In this document: positions 1-9,347 of the stretch, in pieces
Position numbering within the stretch: position 1 is the stretch's first letter
Layout of the letters: the number at the start of each line of letters is the position of its first letter
Assembly (NCBI RefSeq): GCF_026109735.1
Contig: NZ_CP069620.1
Coordinates: 496,001-560,000 of the forward strand
Origin: Salinimicrobium tongyeongense
GTDB lineage: Bacteria; Bacteroidota; Bacteroidia; Flavobacteriales; Flavobacteriaceae
DNA length: 64,000 bases
Reading direction: 5' to 3'
Made by a program: the position numbers and the translations under genes
The notes under the pieces: generated by a model
What the model was told of the DNA's origin: nothing
The model's database searches: none
The model's input: only the letters and a program-made list of their open reading frames with translations

Positions 1-1
1 C

Positions 2-3000
2 GATGCTTCAGGAAATGAAGTAAGCACTACTTTCACTGTAACTGTGGTTGATAATATCGCTCCTGAAATTGTTTGTGTAAATGACATTTTTGACACCGTA
101 GGAGAGAACGGAACCACTGCCGTGGTGACTTATGAAGCTCCAGTGGCTTCTGATAATTGTTCTTACACAGTTGAACAAACAGCAGGTTTGGCCTCAGGTT
201 CTGAATTCCCATTGGGAACTACCACCAACACTTTTGTAGTGACCGATACTGCCGGAAACACTGCTAGCTGTAGCTTTGATGTGACCATTACCGATGATGA
301 AGACCCAAGCCTGGAATGCCCTGCTCCTATCAATGCTAACGTTGATGCTGGCATCTGTGGTGCTGTGGTGGAATTCTCAACTCCTGAAGGTTTTGACAAT
401 TCTGGTGCTGTGACCGTGACCCAGATTGCAGGTCCGGTTTCAGGAGAAGTTTTCCCTGTGGGCACTACGACTGTAACTTTCCAGGTGAAAGACGCTTCGG
501 GCAACACGGCTACCTGTAGCTTTGATGTAACTGTAACTGACAATGAAGATCCAACGATCACTTCAGTATCAAACATTACTGAAAATGTAGATGTAGCTTC
601 CTGTTCTGCAACTGTGGAATACGAACTACCGACTGCCACTGATAATTGCGAAGGTGTGGAAGTAACTTTAACTGAAGGTTTAGCTTCAGGATCTGAATTC
701 CCGCTAGGTGAAACTACAGTGACCTACACTGCGACTGACGCTTCAGGAAATGAAGTAAGCACTACTTTCACTGTGACTGTAGTTGATAATATCGCTCCGG
801 AAATTGTTTGTGTAAATGACATTTTTGACACTGTAGCTTCAGGCTCCACAACTGCCGTTATTACTTACGACGCACCGGTTGCTTCCGATAACTGTGAGTT
901 TACAGTTGAACAAACAGCAGGATTAGCTTCAGGAAGTGAGTTCCCGCTTGGAACCACTACCAACACTTTTGTTGTGACCGACGGTGCAGGAAACACTGCT
1001 ACCTGTAGTTTTGATGTAGTGATCACCGATGATGAAGATCCGACCCTTGAGTGTCCTGCTCCTATCAATGTAAATGTTGATGCAGGAATCTGTGGCGCGG
1101 TGGTGGAATTCACCACTCCGGAAGGTTTTGACAACTCAGGTGACGTAACGGTGACCCAGATTGCAGGTCCGGTTTCTGGTTCAGTTTTCCCAGTGGGAAC
1201 TAGCACGGTGACTTTCCAGGTGGAAGATGCTTCAGGCAACACTGCAACCTGCAGCTTTGATGTAACTGTAACTGATAATGAAGCTCCTGAAATCACTTCA
1301 GTATCTAACATTACTGAAAATGTTGATGTAGCTTCCTGTTCCGCAACCGTGGAATACGAACTACCGACTGCCACTGATAACTGCGAAGGAGTGGAAGTAA
1401 CTTTAACTGAAGGTTTAGCTTCAGGTTCTGAATTTCCATTAGGAGAAACTACAGTGACCTACACTGCGACCGACGCTTCAGGAAATGAAGTGACCACTAC
1501 TTTCACTGTGACTGTGGTGGACAACATCGCTCCGGAAATTGTTTGTGTAAATGACATTTTTGAGGCTGTAGCTTCTGGCTCAACAACTGCCGTGGTGACT
1601 TACGACGCACCGGTGGCATCTGATAACTGTGAGTTCACTGTGGAACAAACCGCCGGATTGGCTTCAGGTTCTGAGTTTCCATTAGGAACTACTACCAACA
1701 CTTTTGTAATAACCGATGCTGCCGGAAACACTGCTACCTGTAGCTTTGATGTAGTGATTACTGATGATGAAGATCCGACCCTTGAGTGCCCTGCTCCTAT
1801 CAATGTAAATGTTGATGCCGGTATTTGTGGTGCCGTGGTTGAATTCTCAACTCCGGAAGGTTTTGACAACTCAGGTGAGGTGACTGTGATCCAGATTGCA
1901 GGTCTGGTTTCAGGGGAAACTTTCCCTGTGGGAATTACTACAGTGACTTTCCAGGTGGAAGATGCTTCAGGAAATACTGCTACCTGTAGTTTTGATTTAA
2001 CTGTAACTGATAATGAAGCTCCTGAAATTACTTCAGTATCAAACATTACTGAAAATGTAGATGTAGATTCTTGTTCTGCCACTGTGGAATACGAACTACC
2101 AACTGCAACCGATAATTGTGAAGGAGTAACTGTGGAACTGACCGAAGGTTTTGCTTCAGGTTCTGAATTCCCACTTGGTGAAACTACCGTGACTTACACT
2201 GCAACCGATGCTGCAGGAAATGAAGTGACTACCACTTTCACTGTAACTGTAGTGGACAACATCGCTCCGGAAATTGTATGTGTAAATGACATTTTTGACA
2301 CTGTAGCTTCAGGCTCCACAACTGCCGTTGTTACTTACGACGCACCGGTTGCTTCTGATAACTGTTCTTACACTGTGGAACAAACCGCAGGTTTAGCTTC
2401 AGGTTCTGAGTTCCCATTGGGAACTACCACCAACACTTTTGTAGTGACCGATGCTGCCGGAAACACCGCGACCTGTAGCTTTGATGTGACTATTACTGAT
2501 GATGAGGATCCAACCCTGGAATGCCCTGCTCCTATCAATGTAAATGTTGATGCAGGAATCTGCGGCGCGGTGGTGGAATTCTCAACTCCTGAAGGTTTTG
2601 ACAATTCTGGTGACGTAACGGTGACCCAGATTGCAGGTCCGGTATCAGGAGAAACTTTCCCAGTGGGCACTACCACTGTGACCTTCCAGGTAGAAGATGC
2701 TTCTGGCAACACTGCTACCTGTAGTTTTGATGTAACTGTAACTGATAATGAAGATCCTGAAATAACTTCAGTATCAAACATTACTGAAAATGTAGATGTA
2801 GATTCTTGTTCTGCAATTGTAGAATACGAACTACCGACTGCAACTGATAATTGCGAAGGTGTGGAAGTAACTTTAACCGAAGGTCTTGCTTCAGGTTCTG
2901 AGTTCCCGCTGGGAGAAACTACCGTGACTTACACTGCAACCGATGCTGCAGGAAATGAAGTGACTACCACTTTCACTGTAACTGTAGTGGACAATATCGC

Positions 3001-4516
3001 TCCTGAAATCACCTGTGTAAATGACATTTTTGACACTGTAGCTTCAGGCTCCACTACTACCGTCGTGACTTACGATGCGCCTGTAGCTTCTGATAATTGT
3101 TCTTACACTGTTGAACAAACCGCCGGATTGGCTTCAGGTTCTGAATTCCCATTGGGATCTACTACCAACACATTTGTAGTGACCGATGCTGCCGGAAACA
3201 CTGCTAGCTGTAGCTTTGATGTGACCATTACTGATGATGAAGATCCAACCCTTGAATGCCCTGCTCCAATCAACGTTAATGTTGACGCAGGAATCTGTGG
3301 TGCTGTGGTGGAATTCTCAACTCCTGAAGGTTTTGACAATTCAGGTGCTGTGACTGTGACCCAGATTGCAGGTCCGGTTTCAGGGGAAACTTTCCCTGTG
3401 GGAACTACCACGGTGACTTTCCAGGTGGAAGATGCTTCGGGCAACACTGCTACCTGTAGCTTTGATGTAACTGTAACTGATAATGAGGCGCCGGCATGGG
3501 CTTCAGCTTTACCTTCAGACGTAACGGTAGAGTGTAACGAAGTTCCGGCAGCAGCTACTTTAACTGCGACCGATGCCTGTGGGGTGAACGTGGAATTTTC
3601 CGAAGAAATGGTCGCTTCAGACTGTACTTCAGAATATATTTTAACCAGAACCTGGACTGCGACTGATAATAACGGAAATGCTATTTCCCATACGCAGATC
3701 ATTTCCGTAGAAGATAATTCGGCACCAACATTGGCGAGCGAACTTCAGGAAGTGATCAACATTAGCTGTGAGGAAATTCCAGCAACACCAGAACTGACTT
3801 TTACCGACAATTGTTCTCCTGAGGTTACGGTAGAATTTGAGGAGAGTACGACCGACGGAGAAAACGGCAGCTCTGTAATTACCAGAACCTGGTTCGCATC
3901 TGACTGTGCAGGAAATGAGGCGGTGTTTACACAAACAATCAATGTTAATGCTGCAACCGAGATCGAAACCACTACTGCAGACCTTTGTACCGAAGATGTC
4001 ATTTTTGAACTCTCTGATCTTTTAGAAGGAGAATACAACGAGAACGGAACCTGGGTAGACAGCCAACAAACAGGCGCGCTTCAAAACGGGGCAATAGATC
4101 CGGGCTTACTTCAGGTGGGATTATACACTTTTGATTATGTGATCACTGAAGGTGGCTGTACTTCAACCACTACTGTTCAGGTAAATATTAACGATGACTG
4201 TATTGTTCTTCCCTGTGAAATAGAAGATGTGCGAAACAGCATTTCCAAAACGGTTACTCCAAACGGAGATCAAATCAACGACAATTTTGTGGTTGGTGAG
4301 GGAATTGACTGTGGCTTCACTTATGCTGTTCAAATCTTTAACCGCTGGGGGAATGAAGTGTATCAATCTAATAATTACACCAATGGCTGGGATGGAAGTT
4401 CAAGCAGTTCTATAAGCGGAGATCAACTACCGGCAGGTACTTACTATTACATTGTTGAGATAAAACAAAGTGGACTTGAACCTATACAGGGATACATCTA
4501 CTTAGGAACCAAATAA
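2..4516 (+). CDS. Giant HYR-repeat surface adhesin with T9SS type B sorting domain (5' partial)
   Basis: The frame is open from the window edge, so the start and any signal peptide lie upstream. The visible part is mostly HYR (hyalin-type, Ig-like) modules of about 82 residues, three per 245-residue unit, each with paired Cys and ending in a CSFDVT-like or TTFTVT-like strand. Four complete 735-bp units and parts of two more are present up to about nt 3490. Then come two more divergent HYR-like modules, a linker, and a C-terminal region of about 90 residues (VTPNGDQINDNF, FNRWGNEVY, NGWDG, LPAGTYYYI), the signature of gliding-motility-associated/T9SS type B sorting domains. Such proteins are exported across the outer membrane and stay at or near the cell surface. 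The next gene, 3 nt downstream, is PorP/SprF, the usual partner. A role in adhesion or gliding is inferred. The exact repeat length suggests recent tandem expansion. Confidence 0.93.
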   Translation, partial: DASGNEVSTTFTVTVVDNIAPEIVCVNDIFDTVGENGTTAVVTYEAPVASDNCSYTVEQTAGLASGSEFPLGTTTNTFVVTDTAGNTASCSFDVTITDDEDPSLECPAPINANVDAGICGAVVEFSTPEGFDNSGAVTVTQIAGPVSGEVFPVGTTTVTFQVKDASGNTATCSFDVTVTDNEDPTITSVSNITENVDVASCSATVEYELPTATDNCEGVEVTLTEGLASGSEFPLGETTVTYTATDASGNEVSTTFTVTVVDNIAPEIVCVNDIFDTVASGSTTAVITYDAPVASDNCEFTVEQTAGLASGSEFPLGTTTNTFVVTDGAGNTATCSFDVVITDDEDPTLECPAPINVNVDAGICGAVVEFTTPEGFDNSGDVTVTQIAGPVSGSVFPVGTSTVTFQVEDASGNTATCSFDVTVTDNEAPEITSVSNITENVDVASCSATVEYELPTATDNCEGVEVTLTEGLASGSEFPLGETTVTYTATDASGNEVTTTFTVTVVDNIAPEIVCVNDIFEAVASGSTTAVVTYDAPVASDNCEFTVEQTAGLASGSEFPLGTTTNTFVITDAAGNTATCSFDVVITDDEDPTLECPAPINVNVDAGICGAVVEFSTPEGFDNSGEVTVIQIAGLVSGETFPVGITTVTFQVEDASGNTATCSFDLTVTDNEAPEITSVSNITENVDVDSCSATVEYELPTATDNCEGVTVELTEGFASGSEFPLGETTVTYTATDAAGNEVTTTFTVTVVDNIAPEIVCVNDIFDTVASGSTTAVVTYDAPVASDNCSYTVEQTAGLASGSEFPLGTTTNTFVVTDAAGNTATCSFDVTITDDEDPTLECPAPINVNVDAGICGAVVEFSTPEGFDNSGDVTVTQIAGPVSGETFPVGTTTVTFQVEDASGNTATCSFDVTVTDNEDPEITSVSNITENVDVDSCSAIVEYELPTATDNCEGVEVTLTEGLASGSEFPLGETTVTYTATDAAGNEVTTTFTVTVVDNIAPEITCVNDIFDTVASGSTTTVVTYDAPVASDNCSYTVEQTAGLASGSEFPLGSTTNTFVVTDAAGNTASCSFDVTITDDEDPTLECPAPINVNVDAGICGAVVEFSTPEGFDNSGAVTVTQIAGPVSGETFPVGTTTVTFQVEDASGNTATCSFDVTVTDNEAPAWASALPSDVTVECNEVPAAATLTATDACGVNVEFSEEMVASDCTSEYILTRTWTATDNNGNAISHTQIISVEDNSAPTLASELQEVINISCEEIPATPELTFTDNCSPEVTVEFEESTTDGENGSSVITRTWFASDCAGNEAVFTQTINVNAATEIETTTADLCTEDVIFELSDLLEGEYNENGTWVDSQQTGALQNGAIDPGLLQVGLYTFDYVITEGGCTSTTTVQVNINDDCIVLPCEIEDVRNSISKTVTPNGDQINDNFVVGEGIDCGFTYAVQIFNRWGNEVYQSNNYTNGWDGSSSSSISGDQLPAGTYYYIVEIKQSGLEPIQGYIYLGTK
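50..3480 (+). repeat. 735-bp tandem coding repeat (HYR triplets)
   Basis: The sequence gataatatcgctcc, or its one- or two-base variants, recurs at 50, 785, 1520, 2255 and 2990, which is exactly 735 bp each time. This gives four full units plus two thirds of a fifth; the array also continues upstream of the window. Each unit encodes three HYR modules beginning DNIAPEI, DDEDP and DNEAP or DNEDP. No indel is seen between units, and differences are mainly synonymous or conservative. Long in-frame repeats of this kind are prone to copy-number change and to assembly collapse. Confidence 0.95.
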
Positions 4517-4519
4517 CCG

Positions 4520-5431
4520 ATGAACATGAAAAAATTCTACCCCGTCATAATTCTTCTACTTATTGGTATGTGTGCCAATGCGCAGCAGCTGCCACAGTTT
4601 ACGCAGTATATGTACAACACCATTTCGATAAACCCGGCTTATGCGGGTAACCGCGATGCGGTTTCGGTAGTAGGGCTGCACAGGAGTCAGTGGTCAGGGC
4701 TTGCTGGAGCGCCGCAAACCCAAACGCTGTCTATTCACTCCCCGCTTCGGAATGAGCAAATCGGGCTTGGGCTTTCTGTCATTAACGATAAAGCAGGTTA
4801 TGAGAATTACACTTATGCGTATGGAGATTTCTCTTACACGATAAATGTAAATACCCTCACTACTTTATCTTTTGGACTTAAAGCAGGGATGAGCTATTAC
4901 AATCTTGACGAAGACCTGCTGCAAGATGTGGATGATCCATTTTTTAATGACGATGTCTTTAACCGATGGACTCCTAATTTTGGTGCCGGGTTGTTCCTCT
5001 CTTCCCAGGATTGGTATGTAGGGCTTTCTGCCCCCAAACTCATCAACAACGACAATAATGAGCACAGCGAGTATGTGGCCCTTGAACAGGTGCATTATTA
5101 CCTAACCGGGGGTTACGTGTTTGACCTTAGCAACACCTGGAAACTGCGCCCCAGTACATTATTAAAAGCGACAAAAGGAGCACCACTTTCTGTAGATATT
5201 TCGAGTACGTTCATTTATGACGAAAAGGTGTATTTAGGAGCAAATTACCGGATCGATGATGCCGTGGGCGGATTTGTAGATTTTCAAATCCTGCCTTCTT
5301 TCAGGGTAGGGTATGCTTACGAATATTCAATTTCAGACCTGCAGCCGTATACTTCGGGAACACACGAGATCCTGTTGATATATGAATTCCGAAGACAAAA
5401 CACCAAGTATAAATCCCCAAGGTTCTTTTAA
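4520..5431 (+). CDS. PorP/SprF family type IX secretion outer-membrane protein
   Basis: 303 residues with a signal peptide (MKKFYPVIILLLIGMCANAQ, cleaved after NAQ) followed by the family hallmark QLPQFTQYMYN, NPAYAGNRD and LHRSQW. The rest alternates in beta-strand fashion, as expected for an outer-membrane beta-barrel. PorP/SprF proteins help type B cargo cross or remain attached at the outer membrane; in Flavobacterium johnsoniae, SprF is needed for secretion of the adhesin SprB. The start follows the adhesin stop by 3 nt, so the two genes are almost certainly co-transcribed and this paralogue is probably dedicated to that cargo (inference). The alternative start at codon 3 (MKK) would hardly alter the protein. 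Confidence 0.95.
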   Translation: MNMKKFYPVIILLLIGMCANAQQLPQFTQYMYNTISINPAYAGNRDAVSVVGLHRSQWSGLAGAPQTQTLSIHSPLRNEQIGLGLSVINDKAGYENYTYAYGDFSYTINVNTLTTLSFGLKAGMSYYNLDEDLLQDVDDPFFNDDVFNRWTPNFGAGLFLSSQDWYVGLSAPKLINNDNNEHSEYVALEQVHYYLTGGYVFDLSNTWKLRPSTLLKATKGAPLSVDISSTFIYDEKVYLGANYRIDDAVGGFVDFQILPSFRVGYAYEYSISDLQPYTSGTHEILLIYEFRRQNTKYKSPRFF

Positions 5432-5444
5432 TTAAACTACCAGG

Positions 5445-7325
5445 ATGATGAGAAAAAATTACTGTTTACTACTCCTTTTGATCTGCCAGTCCCTGTACCT
5501 GTCAGCTCAATCGGGCATGCAAAAAAAGGCGGACAGGTTGTACGAGAATTTCGCCTACACCAAAGCCATAGATGTTTACAAAGACCTGTTGGAGAAAGAT
5601 TACAATGTTGAACATAACCAAAGGCAGCTGGCCGATAGTTATTTTCAGTTACGGGATCCCGAAAATGCCGCGCCACTTTACGCTAAAGTCGTTGAGCAAG
5701 CCGGTGTCTCTCCCGAATATTATTACAAATACGCCCAGGCTTTACGCGGGGTTCGGCGTTATGACGAATCCAGGCAGTGGCTTAAAAAGTACCTGGAAGA
5801 GGGGAAAAATGAGAATTTTGTAGAAGACCTTCTTAACGAAGAAAGCATTACGACTTATCCCGGATTAGAGACTTTCAGGCTTGAAAATGCCGATTTTAAT
5901 TCTGAATTCAGTGATTTTGGCGCTTATAAGAGCAATGAGACGATTTATTTCACATCGGCCAGGGCAAAAGGCGCTAAAAACCCGAAGATCTACGACTGGA
6001 ACGGCGAGCCTTTCCTCGATATTTACTCCATACCTTCCAAAAATGGCATTTTGGAGCCGCTTTCCGGAGATGTGAATACCATTCGGCATGAAGGGCCGCT
6101 GGTGATCTCGAAAGACGGCAAGACCATGTACTTCACCCGCAATAATTACCTAAAACGCGATGGAAAGAAGGATGAAGACGGGGTAAATCACCTCAAGATC
6201 TATAAAGCTTCTTTGGTAGACGGCATTTGGACCAATATTGAAGAGCTTCCGTTTAATAACGACAACTATTCGGTGGGGCATCCTGCCCTTTCCAAAGACG
6301 GAGAAACCCTTTATTTTGCTTCGGAAGCCCCGGGTGGATTTGGAGGATCGGATCTTTATAAAGTAAGTGTCAAAAATGGCATTTTTGGAAGCCCGGAAAA
6401 CCTTGGGGAGAAGATCAACACTCCGGGAAATGAAGTTTTTCCTTTCGCTGCTGAAGATGGCCGACTTTATTTTTCTTCAGATGGGCATAAAGGCTTTGGC
6501 TTACTCGACGTGTTTGTTGTAGATCCCGAAAAGCAGGAAAAAATTTACAATTTAGGAGAACCTATCAACAGCAACCTCGATGATTTTTCTTTTACGGTTT
6601 CTTCCGAAGATATTTCTGAAGGATTTGTAGCTTCAAACAGGCCAGGCGGCAAGGGAGGTGACGATATTTACAGGCTGAAGATTTTTGCTCCGCTAATGTT
6701 AAAAGGAACCGTGACCGATTCCATCAATGGAAAACCTATTGCCAATGCAACGGTGCGATTAATGGATGAAAACAGGCAGCAGATCGCCTTTTTGGAGACC
6801 GACAGCCTGGGATATTATGAAACGCAAATCCGCAGGGATATGAGGTATTCAATTGAAGCAAAGCATATCAAATACGTACAAAAATCGGGCACTGTAAATT
6901 CTTTTGACACAGATGATCAAACGGAACTTGTATATGATATCGAACTGTCACCGGTTAATGATGTAGAATATCTCGCCGAAATCAATAAGATCTACTTTGA
7001 TTTTGACAAGCACAATATTCGCCCGGATGCTGCCGCCGAACTCGACAAGCTGGTTAATTTAATGAAGAACGATTATCCTGAATTGGTGATAGAAATTGGT
7101 TCCCATACAGACAGAAGAGGTTCTATTGAGTACAATCGTCGCCTCGCCGAAAGAAGGGCCCAGTCAACTTACGATTATCTGGTTGAAAACGGAATTGATC
7201 CTGAAAGGATTGTTACCTATAAAGGATATGGCGAAGAGCAACCGGAAATAGACTGTAATAATTGTAATGAAGTTCAACACCAGTTGAATCGAAGATCCAT
7301 TTTTAAAGTGGTGAAAATGGAATAA
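5445..7325 (+). CDS. PorE-like TPR / PD40 propeller / carboxypeptidase-regulatory / OmpA protein
   Basis: 626 residues. Domains in order: a signal peptide (about 1-22), TPR-like helices (about 25-125, with a YAKVVEQAG and YYYKYAQALRG pattern), WD40-like PD40 blades (about 140-400; repeats such as ALSKDGETLYFAS and DGRLYFSSDG), a carboxypeptidase-regulatory beta-sandwich (about 405-495; LKGTVTDSINGKPIANATV) and a C-terminal OmpA peptidoglycan-binding domain (about 510-622; IYFDFDKHNIRPDA, GSHTDRRGS, NRRLAERRAQ). This is the architecture described for PorE of Porphyromonas gingivalis, which links the T9SS to peptidoglycan. It begins 13 nt after the porP/sprF gene as the last member of the operon, and would tether the secretion/adhesin assembly to the cell wall (inference). 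Confidence 0.92.
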   Translation: MMRKNYCLLLLLICQSLYLSAQSGMQKKADRLYENFAYTKAIDVYKDLLEKDYNVEHNQRQLADSYFQLRDPENAAPLYAKVVEQAGVSPEYYYKYAQALRGVRRYDESRQWLKKYLEEGKNENFVEDLLNEESITTYPGLETFRLENADFNSEFSDFGAYKSNETIYFTSARAKGAKNPKIYDWNGEPFLDIYSIPSKNGILEPLSGDVNTIRHEGPLVISKDGKTMYFTRNNYLKRDGKKDEDGVNHLKIYKASLVDGIWTNIEELPFNNDNYSVGHPALSKDGETLYFASEAPGGFGGSDLYKVSVKNGIFGSPENLGEKINTPGNEVFPFAAEDGRLYFSSDGHKGFGLLDVFVVDPEKQEKIYNLGEPINSNLDDFSFTVSSEDISEGFVASNRPGGKGGDDIYRLKIFAPLMLKGTVTDSINGKPIANATVRLMDENRQQIAFLETDSLGYYETQIRRDMRYSIEAKHIKYVQKSGTVNSFDTDDQTELVYDIELSPVNDVEYLAEINKIYFDFDKHNIRPDAAAELDKLVNLMKNDYPELVIEIGSHTDRRGSIEYNRRLAERRAQSTYDYLVENGIDPERIVTYKGYGEEQPEIDCNNCNEVQHQLNRRSIFKVVKME

Positions 7326-7348
7326 CAAACTAACCAACCGGTTATAAA

Positions 7349-7420
7349 AGCTGTCCTGAAAGTTCTAAAATGTCATCCTAAAAGGCTGACAAAAAAGAGC
7401 TTTTCAGGCAGCTTTTTTTT
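7349..7420 (+). terminator. Putative terminator of the T9SS operon
   Basis: An interrupted dyad: AGCTGTCCTGAAAG at 7349-7362 pairs with CTTTTCAGGCAGCT at 7400-7412, and a run of eight T follows. The loop of nearly 40 nt is long for a Rho-independent terminator, but the position 24 nt after the PorE-like stop and the T-run support it. Confidence 0.5.
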
Positions 7421-7661
7421 ATGTCTAACCTGAATCTGAAATTTAAAGCTGACCAGGCAGGCTTCAAAAGCTAAAAACCATCCTACTATACTTTTAATTG
7501 AGCTCAACTACTGGTAAATTCCTGGCCTTAGCTCCTGTTTATTTTATTTAATGGAACAATACTGATATTTTATAAAGGTTTTACCTTCTCATTCAGTATA
7601 GCTTGCAAAGAAAAAGGCAGAATACAAATGAGAGAGGAAATTTGATAAACCCGAAAGAAAA

Positions 7662-7699
7662 CAAAAGAGCCTGTCTAAATTTTTAGACAGGCTCTTTTA
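7662..7699 (-). terminator. Strong hairpin terminator, probably bidirectional
   Basis: A near-perfect inverted repeat: AAAAGAGCCTGTCTAAA pairs with TTTAGACAGGCTCTTTT. It is flanked by A-runs and T-runs on both sides and lies 38 nt past the CAP lipoprotein stop (minus strand), so it should stop transcription from either side. Confidence 0.85.
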
Positions 7700-7737
7700 C
7701 TAACCTTAAATTAATTATGATATGAAACTTTGGAATT

Positions 7738-8238
7738 TTACTTTCTTACAAAAATATTGGTAAAATAATATTTCCCGTCATTTCCTTCTTTTACAGAGAT
7801 GCCAAAATGAGTGTGATCTCCTTCGAGGTTTTCGCGATGCCCGTCACTTTTAATCCACGCCTTCACTACAGCTTCGGCAGTACTATAACCAAATCCCACA
7901 TTTTCACTTACTGCTTTAGCGTTAACCGATTTCACGAGCGACTGGTACCTGCTTCCGAAGAAATGATGGCACACCTCATTGTCTTTGATCATGTGCTGGT
8001 TGTGACCTGCCGCTTCAATAGACCCTTCATCAAGGTAAAGCAGACTGTTTAAGCCCTGTTGCTGGCGATAAGCGTTGACCAGTTCGAGCACATCAAGTTC
8101 AATAGAGGAATAATTAACAGGAGCGAGTTTGGCTGAAAGGTTGGCAGAGTCAACTTCATCTACACTTTCTTTCGAACAAGAAGTAAGATAAATCGTACAA
8201 ACAGCCATTAACCACACAAAGTAGGTTAAATTCTTCAT
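7738..8238 (-). CDS. CAP (SCP/PR-1) domain lipoprotein
   Basis: 166 residues. A lipoprotein signal ends in the lipobox LTSC (Cys21). After a short linker comes a CAP domain: ELVNAYRQQQGL, an AAGHNQHMIKDN helix, HHFFGS, SENVGFG, and AWIKSDGHRENL with the conserved GHREN motif. This is the short bacterial CAP form related to YkwD. Bacterial CAP proteins are exported and mostly lack a defined activity; no biochemical role can be assigned here. It is transcribed alone, converging on the T9SS operon, with a strong terminator just downstream. The start gives a textbook signal peptide (MKNLTYFVWLMAVC). Confidence 0.88.
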   Translation of the reverse strand: MKNLTYFVWLMAVCTIYLTSCSKESVDEVDSANLSAKLAPVNYSSIELDVLELVNAYRQQQGLNSLLYLDEGSIEAAGHNQHMIKDNEVCHHFFGSRYQSLVKSVNAKAVSENVGFGYSTAEAVVKAWIKSDGHRENLEGDHTHFGISVKEGNDGKYYFTNIFVRK

Positions 8239-8411
8239 AAGGACATCGATAAATTTGGGATAGGAAAATTAAGAATAATTTCCGATTAACAAGCGATTTA
8301 ATCGATGAACTACACAAATTAAGTAAATTTTAACATACCAAAGGCTGTAGACCTACAAAAATAGCTCTAAACCTATAAGGATAAACGACATATTAAGTCG
8401 ATGAAATACTA

Positions 8412-9320
8412 CTAGGAAAAATTCAGAATTTTACCGTCATCGGCCAGGTGTACGTTTGCAAAAACCTCTTCAGCTTCCTTTTTAAAGGTGCCTATAGATT
8501 CATAGCGGGTGGAATAATGTCCTAAAACAAGCTGGGAAACCCTGGCAGCCCTGGCTATGGCAGCGGCTTCGCGGGCAGTAGAATGGCCTGTGGGAGCGGC
8601 CAGATAAGCGTGTTCTTCGAGAAAAGTAGACTCGTGGTACAAAACAGTGACATTTTCCAACTGTGATGCCATCCCGGGATTATAGGAGGTGTCGCTGCAA
8701 AAGGCATAACTTTCGGGAGGTTCGGGATCTTCGGTAAGCTCAAGGTTTGGGATCACCCTGCCGTCTTCAAGAACCGCATCTTTCCCTTTTTTGATCCCTT
8801 TATAATATGCCACATCAATATCATACTTCTCAACCTCTTCCATCAACAACTTTCTGGGTTTGGGTTTTTCCCTGAATAAATATCCGTTAGCGTAAATACG
8901 GTGCTTTAAAGGAATGGTCTCTACAGAAACCTTTCGGGTGTTGAGGATCACCTGGGGTTCTGTAGCGCTTAGTTCGTGAAAGTAAAGCGGGTAACCTGTC
9001 CAGGAATTGGAAAAATTAAGCTGCAGCAGCACAATTTCCTTGATTCCTTTAGGGCCGTAAATGTGAAGTTCGGTCTTCCTGTTCAATAGCATGAAGGTGG
9101 AGATAAGGCCTACCAGCCCGTAAAAATGATCGCCGTGAAGGTGGGAAATAAAGACGTGCTTAATCTTGCCGAACTTGATCTTGTGCCTGCGCAGTTCTAC
9201 CTGGGTCCCTTCCCCACAATCTATAAGAAAGATCTCATTATTGATCTCCAGCACCTGCGAAGTAGGCTTTGTGAAGGTTCTTGGAGTGGCCGCATAGCAG
9301 CCCAGCACGGTTAGTTTCAT
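8412..9320 (-). CDS. rnz: Ribonuclease Z
   Basis: 302 residues, the usual length for the short-form tRNA 3'-processing endonuclease. It has the metallo-beta-lactamase motif HLHGDH (residues 60-65) and the downstream metal ligands in FCSDTSY (Asp), LYHESTF (His) and LGHYSTRY (His). RNase Z cleaves 3' trailers of tRNA precursors in the cytoplasm; its role in organisms whose tRNA genes encode CCA, as the one here does, is less clear. It is the last gene of the pyrR-pyrB-(STAS-like)-rnz run, starting 27 nt after its upstream neighbour, so transcriptional linkage to pyrimidine synthesis is likely. No terminator was recognised after it. Confidence 0.96.
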   Translation of the reverse strand: MKLTVLGCYAATPRTFTKPTSQVLEINNEIFLIDCGEGTQVELRRHKIKFGKIKHVFISHLHGDHFYGLVGLISTFMLLNRKTELHIYGPKGIKEIVLLQLNFSNSWTGYPLYFHELSATEPQVILNTRKVSVETIPLKHRIYANGYLFREKPKPRKLLMEEVEKYDIDVAYYKGIKKGKDAVLEDGRVIPNLELTEDPEPPESYAFCSDTSYNPGMASQLENVTVLYHESTFLEEHAYLAAPTGHSTAREAAAIARAARVSQLVLGHYSTRYESIGTFKKEAEEVFANVHLADDGKILNFS

Positions 9321-9347
9321 GACCCGGGGTCTTTAAATTAAAAAGAC

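Larger units (their letters stand above)
7326..7737. other. Gene-free convergent interval between the PorE-like and CAP genes
   Basis: This 412-bp gap lies between convergent genes. It holds a long-loop terminator near its left end (7349-7420) and a strong hairpin near its right end (7662-7699). No reading frame with protein-like features and no RNA gene was recognised in the A/T-rich middle (7421-7660). Confidence 0.6.

Noticed and set aside
50-3480. Tandem array considered as CRISPR or minisatellite
   Set aside because: The unit is 735 bp, in frame and codes for protein domains; there are no spacers.
163-3702. Long minus-strand open frames inside the HYR array
   Set aside because: They are mirror images of the 735-bp unit, repeat with it, have a low-complexity Ser/Thr/Val composition, and lie opposite a strong plus-strand gene.
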